A stretch of DNA of 64,000 nt from Aneurinibacillus tyrosinisolvens (GTDB lineage: Bacteria > Bacillota > Bacilli > Aneurinibacillales > Aneurinibacillaceae), in NCBI RefSeq assembly GCF_001015055.1, contig NZ_BBWZ01000008.1, positions 111,086-175,085 of the forward strand, read 5' to 3'. Below the pieces are notes generated by a model. It saw only the letters and a list, made by a program, of their open reading frames with translations, had not been told where the DNA came from and did no database searches. Made by a program: the position numbers and the translations under genes. The first letter of the stretch is position 1. Each line of letters starts with the position of its first letter. This document shows, one piece after another, positions 59,964 to 64,000 of this stretch.

Positions 59964-60394
59964 TTGAGGTTCTTCTATCATCGGCTGTTTTGTTTATGCT
60001 GGCTGTAACCGTGATGGCGATGTGCCTCCATCTAAGCAAAGATTTGCAGAAGGCAAAAGATGAAGCGCTGCTGGATACGGAAGCGAGAGCGTTCTTTTCC
60101 TACATCGAGGAGGAAATTCAGCAATCGGGTGGTTATACGGTTGTGAACGACAGCCTTCATTTTTATGATAAGAATGGAAACCTCCTTATCTATGACAGGT
60201 GGGGAAGCAAACTGCGCCGAAGGGTGAACTATGAAGGCTATGTTGTTCTGCTTAACTATGTACAATCCGCCGTATTCAAAGTTTCTAACCAAGGGTGCCG
60301 CGTGGATTTACTGCTTGCTTACGGCGACGCTGAATGGAGGGGGAGCCTATTTATTGCAGGAAGAGCAGAACTCCCGGCCGCTGCCGTGCTATAA
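59852..60394 (+). CDS. comGF: Minor competence pseudopilin ComGF
   Basis: 180 residues from ATG 59852 (GAGGTGACAGTCC). Starts 112 bases inside comGE. The hydrophobic helix HRAFTLIEVLLSSAVLFMLA resembles a prepilin segment; the C-terminal part (IEEEIQQSGGYTVVNDSLHF) fits the ComGF family. Stop overlaps comGG start. Confidence 0.85.
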   Translation: MEEQNAWPKKIHFNGVSLYSRRFRSFKHIFNHRAFTLIEVLLSSAVLFMLAVTVMAMCLHLSKDLQKAKDEALLDTEARAFFSYIEEEIQQSGGYTVVNDSLHFYDKNGNLLIYDRWGSKLRRRVNYEGYVVLLNYVQSAVFKVSNQGCRVDLLLAYGDAEWRGSLFIAGRAELPAAAVL

Positions 60395-60783
60395 TGCTGC
60401 AAAGTTTGAAAGCATCCCGTGGTTCCTCGCTTATTATTGTTATTTTATATGCCCACATTATTTTGCTGCTTGTGCTCCATATGGCTTCGTTATTTATCAC
60501 AACAAGGCAGATCTCACATAATGACGGGGTAAGGGCGCAGGTGAGGTATGCTGCTGAGGCTGGCCTTTATCTGGCGGGGGAAAGGCGGATTACCGATCCG
60601 GCTTCTCCGCCTGCCTTGCTTTACAATCTGGATGGGATTCGTGTACAAGTAACAATAACGGAGGGCGGGGCGCATGAGGCGGCTCTTTCCTCGCACGCTT
60701 CACTGGCTCCGTATTACGTTTCGACGGCGTTGATGACAATGGACACGGCCACAGGGAAAATCATAGATTGGGGTGTCCACTAG
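60394..60783 (+). CDS. comGG: ComGG-like protein
   Basis: 129 residues from ATG 60394 (TAATG overlap with comGF). One N-terminal hydrophobic helix (GSSLIIVILYAHIILLLVLH) without a classic prepilin cleavage site, then an alpha/beta domain. Last comG gene by position; sequence conservation is low in this family. Confidence 0.8.
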   Translation: MLQSLKASRGSSLIIVILYAHIILLLVLHMASLFITTRQISHNDGVRAQVRYAAEAGLYLAGERRITDPASPPALLYNLDGIRVQVTITEGGAHEAALSSHASLAPYYVSTALMTMDTATGKIIDWGVH

Positions 60784-60879
60784 GTTCATGAAGCAAGTCA
60801 TCCTCATTACAGATCCTGATTGAAATGATGAGGATGGGGGCACACTATACGTAATCGGTTGAACAGGAGGCGTATAAAT

Positions 60880-61047
60880 ATGTCTTCACAGGAATATGTC
60901 CGCTATCTGACCCAACAGTTTGTGCGCTATATCGAGACACCGAAAGAAAAACGCGTGAAGAAACAAAAAGAGGCCTGGAGCTACCGTTGGTTTGGCGTTC
61001 TGCCTCTGGGGCTCAGCATTCTGTTTCGCAGAAAGAATAAACAGTAG
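60880..61047 (+). CDS. yqzE: YqzE family protein
   Basis: 55 residues from ATG 60880 (AACAGGAGGCGTATAAAT). EYVRYLTQQFVRYIETPKEK and the end RWFGVLPLGLSILFRRK match YqzE, which lies just after comGG in B. subtilis and belongs to the ComK-controlled set there. Small, basic, with a C-terminal hydrophobic segment. Confidence 0.88.
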   Translation: MSSQEYVRYLTQQFVRYIETPKEKRVKKQKEAWSYRWFGVLPLGLSILFRRKNKQ

Positions 61048-61056
61048 CCAGGAATG

Positions 61057-61090
61057 GCCGGGTGTTAGTATTTCGCCCGGCTGTTTTTTT
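61057..61090 (+). terminator. Terminator of the comG-yqzE unit
   Basis: GCCGGG-loop-CCCGGC, TG, then T7. Confidence 0.85.
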
Positions 61091-61093
61091 GTG

Positions 61094-61927
61094 TTACTCG
61101 ATTTGCGTCTGGCTGCTGTCCAGGAAAAAAATCCCGCCGTTTACGATGTTGATTTCAATGCGGGGTTCATACTGCCAGCGCAGCTCCTCCATCCGCTTCT
61201 TCTTCCTGTCTTCGCGTTCTCCTTTATTTTCTTCCTCTTCCTGTCCTTCTTCGCTATAGAAGCTCTCTACAAGGGAAAGTTCAAAGTTTAACCGTTCCTC
61301 CGCGTCCTTCGCCCATGATTTGTCCTCCTGATCGATGAGGTGGTGGATATGCCGCTCAAGGCGCTCCACAGCTGAATCGATGCTGAAAATAGGGCGGATC
61401 GTATAGGCGTAATCCGGCATAACAGGAGATAGCGGCTTTGCCTCCATTCGTTCAAAGAAGCGGTCGATAATGGACCCATGGATAAGATTGAAACCAAGTG
61501 AAAGGAGGATATCTTTTTTTCGATCACAAATAAAGGAAACTTTGCAATTAATCCCAAGCCAGGGGGATAACCCGCGGTTCATGCCGGAAGCCGGTTCGGC
61601 TGCCGTCTGTTCATAAAGGCGGATATAGCGGCCCTGCCTCTGTGAAGAGGCGAAAAACTGGAGCAGCCGTGGAGAGCCGAACATAACCTCCTCCCCCTGT
61701 GTATCCGGCGGGACGGCGGCTGAATCAAAAATAAAGGTTACAGACAGCAGCTGCGGCTCAAGGTTGAGCCGTTCCACATATGTCCAGTAGAATGGGCGGT
61801 TTCCGAGATCTTTGTCGACTTCCGCAGGGAGCTCGACGCGGAAATAGGCCGGGTGGTTTTCCTCATATCGCGCCTGGTATGCCGTGAAATACCGTTCGAG
61901 AAAAGAGCGAACCTGATGCTGATTCAT
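61094..61927 (-). CDS. yqhG: YqhG family protein
   Basis: 277 residues; the N-terminus MNQHQVRSFLERYFTAYQAR and overall pattern match YqhG, a Bacillales protein of unknown function encoded with the SNF2 helicase YqhH. Acidic tail with a Glu/Lys-rich stretch (EEGQEEEENKGEREDRKKKR). ATG overlaps the end of the helicase gene by 4 bases, so the two are translationally coupled. Confidence 0.88.
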   Translation of the reverse strand: MNQHQVRSFLERYFTAYQARYEENHPAYFRVELPAEVDKDLGNRPFYWTYVERLNLEPQLLSVTFIFDSAAVPPDTQGEEVMFGSPRLLQFFASSQRQGRYIRLYEQTAAEPASGMNRGLSPWLGINCKVSFICDRKKDILLSLGFNLIHGSIIDRFFERMEAKPLSPVMPDYAYTIRPIFSIDSAVERLERHIHHLIDQEDKSWAKDAEERLNFELSLVESFYSEEGQEEEENKGEREDRKKKRMEELRWQYEPRIEINIVNGGIFFLDSSQTQIE

Positions 61928-63678
61928 GGCAGAATGGCTCCTTCTAAAGAATCGGAACGCTGTGTATCGAGTTGAATCGTTTTATGAACGGACTGGATGA
62001 CCTGGCTTAAGTTGTCCATTTTAATTTCCATTTCCCGCTCGCTTTTTGAGCCAAGAAGGATATCCACGACGTTCTTTTCAAGTGAACGATTAAGATAAAG
62101 GTGGTCAATGATCGCATCCAGTTCCCCGATAACCATTTCAAACAAGTTGATTTTCTCATACAGCAGCCGAAGAATTTTTTCTTCCACTGTGTTGCGGGTG
62201 GCCAGATTGTAAATATAGACGTCGCGCGTTTGTCCAAGACGGTGTACCCGGCCAATTCGCTGTTCGACGCGCATCGGATTCCAGGGCAGGTCATAATTAA
62301 TAAGGCGGTTACAGAATTGGAGGTTAATCCCTTCCCCGCCCGCCTCGGTAGCGATAAGGGCCTGTGCTCTTTGTTCAAAAAGCTGGCTCATCCAATCCTT
62401 TTTGCCCCGCTTGAAGCCGCCGCGAAACAGCACGGAAGTAACGCCGTGCTCGGCGAGAAAGTGCTGCAGATACTCCTGTGTGGCGCGGTATTCGGTGAAG
62501 ATGATAATTTTGTCGTCCGATTCCTTTATAATTTCCATCATTTTTTCAGCTTTTGTATTCGTCTCAACTTTTTTGAGTATCTCTACAAGATCGAGGATAT
62601 GCCCACGAACGGGTGAATCCTCCGGTGCCCGGTTATGCATGTTCGCAAGTGTAATAAAAGCGGCATCCCGGCTGCTGCATACTTCCCGCTGCAGGGTAAT
62701 GAGCGCCAGAGGATTTTTATAATGCACTTCTTCATTGTAATATTGCTCCTGCACAAAGCGGGTAACCCCTTCATACAATGCAGCTTCCTCCGGAGACAAA
62801 TCAACCGGCACCGTAATGACGTGACGCTGGGTAAACTCTACGCGCCCATCGGCCCTTCGGTTCCGAACCATGACTTTTTTTAATTCATTTTTCAGTGTTT
62901 CATTATTTTTTACCTGGCGTTTCCCCTCTACGTAGCTTTCCTGGAAATGCGCGGATTGGCCAAGATGGCCTGGCTTAAGCAGGGTAATCAGGTTATATAA
63001 CTCATCAATTTCATTCTGAATCGGGGTTGCCGTCAACAGCAGACAGTATTTTTTTTTGATTTCCTGGATGAACTGATAGTTTTTCGTGTTCTTGTTTTTT
63101 AATTTATGTGCTTCATCTACGATGACAAGATCGTATTCCTGGCCCAAAATAATCTCGCGGTGGGGCGGCCGTTTTGCGGTATCCATTGAGGCGACAATGA
63201 CATCGTACTGCGTCCACATGTATTCCCGCTTCTGGGCGGCGGCGGCAATGGAAAACTTGCTGTTCAGCTCCCGCACCCATTGAACGACCAGGGAAGCGGG
63301 GACCAGGATGAGCACTTTTTTTACAAGGCCTCGTACCATATACTCTTTCATGACAAGGCCTGCTTCGATCGTTTTTCCAAGGCCCACTTCATCTGCAAGC
63401 AGAGCGCGTCCGTGCATTTCCTGGATGACCTTATGCGCCGTTTCAATTTGGTGAGGGAGGGGTTGTAGACGCGGAAGGTGCCGCAAGCACTGCAATTCGT
63501 GGAAATCACTGACGGCCATGGCCTGCTCCGCTTCCCAGGCAAGCCTGAACAATTCCCGGTTATTCCAGGGCCCGTCCTCTTGTATCCGTGTTTTCAAACC
63601 GTCGATCCATTCCCGCTGAAACCTTATCGGGATGTTTACCAATTCACTCACCTGCTCTCCGAATCGATACAATATCAT
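61924..63678 (-). CDS. yqhH: SNF2-family DEAD/DEAH helicase YqhH
   Basis: 584 residues. Motif I LLADEVGLGKTIEAG, motif Ia LILVPASLVVQWV, motif II VIVDEAHKLKN, motif III LLLTATPIQN, motif V IATEAGGEGINLQFC, motif VI QRIGRVHRLGQ: a complete SNF2/RapA-like ATPase. B. subtilis YqhH has the same neighbours. It moves along double-stranded DNA; its cellular role is unknown. Confidence 0.93.
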   Translation of the reverse strand: MILYRFGEQVSELVNIPIRFQREWIDGLKTRIQEDGPWNNRELFRLAWEAEQAMAVSDFHELQCLRHLPRLQPLPHQIETAHKVIQEMHGRALLADEVGLGKTIEAGLVMKEYMVRGLVKKVLILVPASLVVQWVRELNSKFSIAAAAQKREYMWTQYDVIVASMDTAKRPPHREIILGQEYDLVIVDEAHKLKNKNTKNYQFIQEIKKKYCLLLTATPIQNEIDELYNLITLLKPGHLGQSAHFQESYVEGKRQVKNNETLKNELKKVMVRNRRADGRVEFTQRHVITVPVDLSPEEAALYEGVTRFVQEQYYNEEVHYKNPLALITLQREVCSSRDAAFITLANMHNRAPEDSPVRGHILDLVEILKKVETNTKAEKMMEIIKESDDKIIIFTEYRATQEYLQHFLAEHGVTSVLFRGGFKRGKKDWMSQLFEQRAQALIATEAGGEGINLQFCNRLINYDLPWNPMRVEQRIGRVHRLGQTRDVYIYNLATRNTVEEKILRLLYEKINLFEMVIGELDAIIDHLYLNRSLEKNVVDILLGSKSEREMEIKMDNLSQVIQSVHKTIQLDTQRSDSLEGAILP

Positions 63679-63791
63679 TATCGTTAGTATGTCAGGAAAA
63701 ATAAATTATATGTATATAGTGGATGTTTTCATTTGAAAAAGCGGGGTAATATAATAGCGTAAGCCAAAAGAATGAAGGGACTGAAAGGATA

Positions 63792-63842
63792 ATGGTTACG
63801 TTATCAATCTCAGCTCAGCATTTGGCTTCACATAACGTATAA
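63792..63842 (+). CDS. Possible 16-residue leader peptide
   Basis: MVTLSISAQHLASHNV followed by TAA, with GAAAGGATA just before the ATG and a terminator starting next to the stop. TACGTTAT (63796-63803) and ATAACGTA (63832-63839) form an inverted repeat inside it. May be a leader peptide, or part of a small RNA and not translated. Confidence 0.3.
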   Translation: MVTLSISAQHLASHNV

Positions 63843-63880
63843 AAAGTGCGAATTGCCGTAGGCGGTCCGCACTTTTTTAT
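63843..63880. terminator. Intrinsic terminator
   Basis: AAGTGCG-loop-CGCACTT with A4 on the left and T6 on the right; works in both directions. In the last 120 bases of the window I see no feature I can support. Confidence 0.85.
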
Positions 63881-64000
63881 TTTGTGGTTATGAGCGTTTC
63901 CTGATGTTATATCCATCATGATCATACGCCTGCAGCGTTTCAAGCCACGCTTCTGCTTATCCATATGAATCCCCTTCTTTCCAGAAAAAATATTGTTTTC

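Overview
The window is a piece of a low-GC Gram-positive (Bacillales) chromosome interrupted by a 39.3-kb integrated element. The flanks (1-18013 and 57340-64000) are moderately GC-rich and carry the order comGA-comGB-comGC-comGD-comGE-comGF-comGG-yqzE-(yqhG-yqhH on the minus strand), known from Bacillus subtilis, together with sleB, ylbF/ylbG and Asp23 genes. The base composition is richer in GC than B. subtilis, so a Paenibacillaceae-type genus (Aneurinibacillus or Brevibacillus) is possible. That assignment is inference.

Left flank, 1-17.2 kb: housekeeping genes. These are the end of a nitrilase-family hydrolase, a frameshifted EamA transporter, an M42 peptidase, an acyl-CoA synthetase, a Ca2+/H+ antiporter, the spore cortex hydrolase SleB, an ArsR regulator, an Asp23 protein, a CBS-pair protein, a PaaI-like thioesterase, a DUF3006 plus ComEC-like beta-lactamase-fold pair, YlbF and YlbG, an HD-GYP phosphodiesterase and a UspA protein. 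An orphan strongly folded sequence ending in a terminator lies at 5.1-5.3 kb.

The element (18014-57339) is clearly AT-rich. It sits inside comGA and splits it into 240 N-terminal codons and 132 C-terminal codons. The large serine recombinase gene ends 5 bases before the right junction. Comparing the two junctions gives 13-base inverted arms (18031-18043 and 57312-57324), each exactly 15 bases from a shared AG dinucleotide. Recombination there would remove 39,326 bp and restore comGA in frame, so the element behaves like a reversible switch on a DNA-uptake gene.

Inside the element, left to right: (a) 18.2-23.4 kb, an HTH replication-type protein, an FtsK/SpoIIIE translocase, a replication-relaxation-like protein and a VirB2-like small membrane protein, a plasmid/conjugation-like block; (b) 24-25.8 kb, a divergent HTH repressor switch and small genes; (c) 25.8-27.7 kb, 2 kb of non-coding DNA with a seven-copy, about 37-bp-period iteron array and recurring TATA(A/G)GGG motifs; (d) 27.7-33.7 kb, a 1163-residue protein with the marks of a two-barrel RNA polymerase (eukaryotic RdRP/YonO type) followed by a helicase-like P-loop ATPase; (e) 36.1-47.7 kb, a head module (scaffold, SU10-type capsid protein, terminase small and large subunits, portal) interleaved with four paralogous proteins that look like ADP-ribosyltransferases, each next to a small helical protein; (f) 48-55.4 kb, a short tyrosine recombinase, neck-like genes including an Ig-domain protein, and single genes each with its own terminator. 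No tail tube, tape measure, baseplate, holin or lysin gene is visible.

Taken together, the element could replicate or transcribe itself with its own polymerase and helicase, build and fill heads, and leave the chromosome through the serine recombinase. Because tail and lysis genes are missing, it is either a satellite that borrows tails, a decayed prophage, or a phage-plasmid hybrid. The right flank (57.3-64 kb) holds the rest of the comG operon, YqzE, and the YqhG/SNF2 helicase pair.
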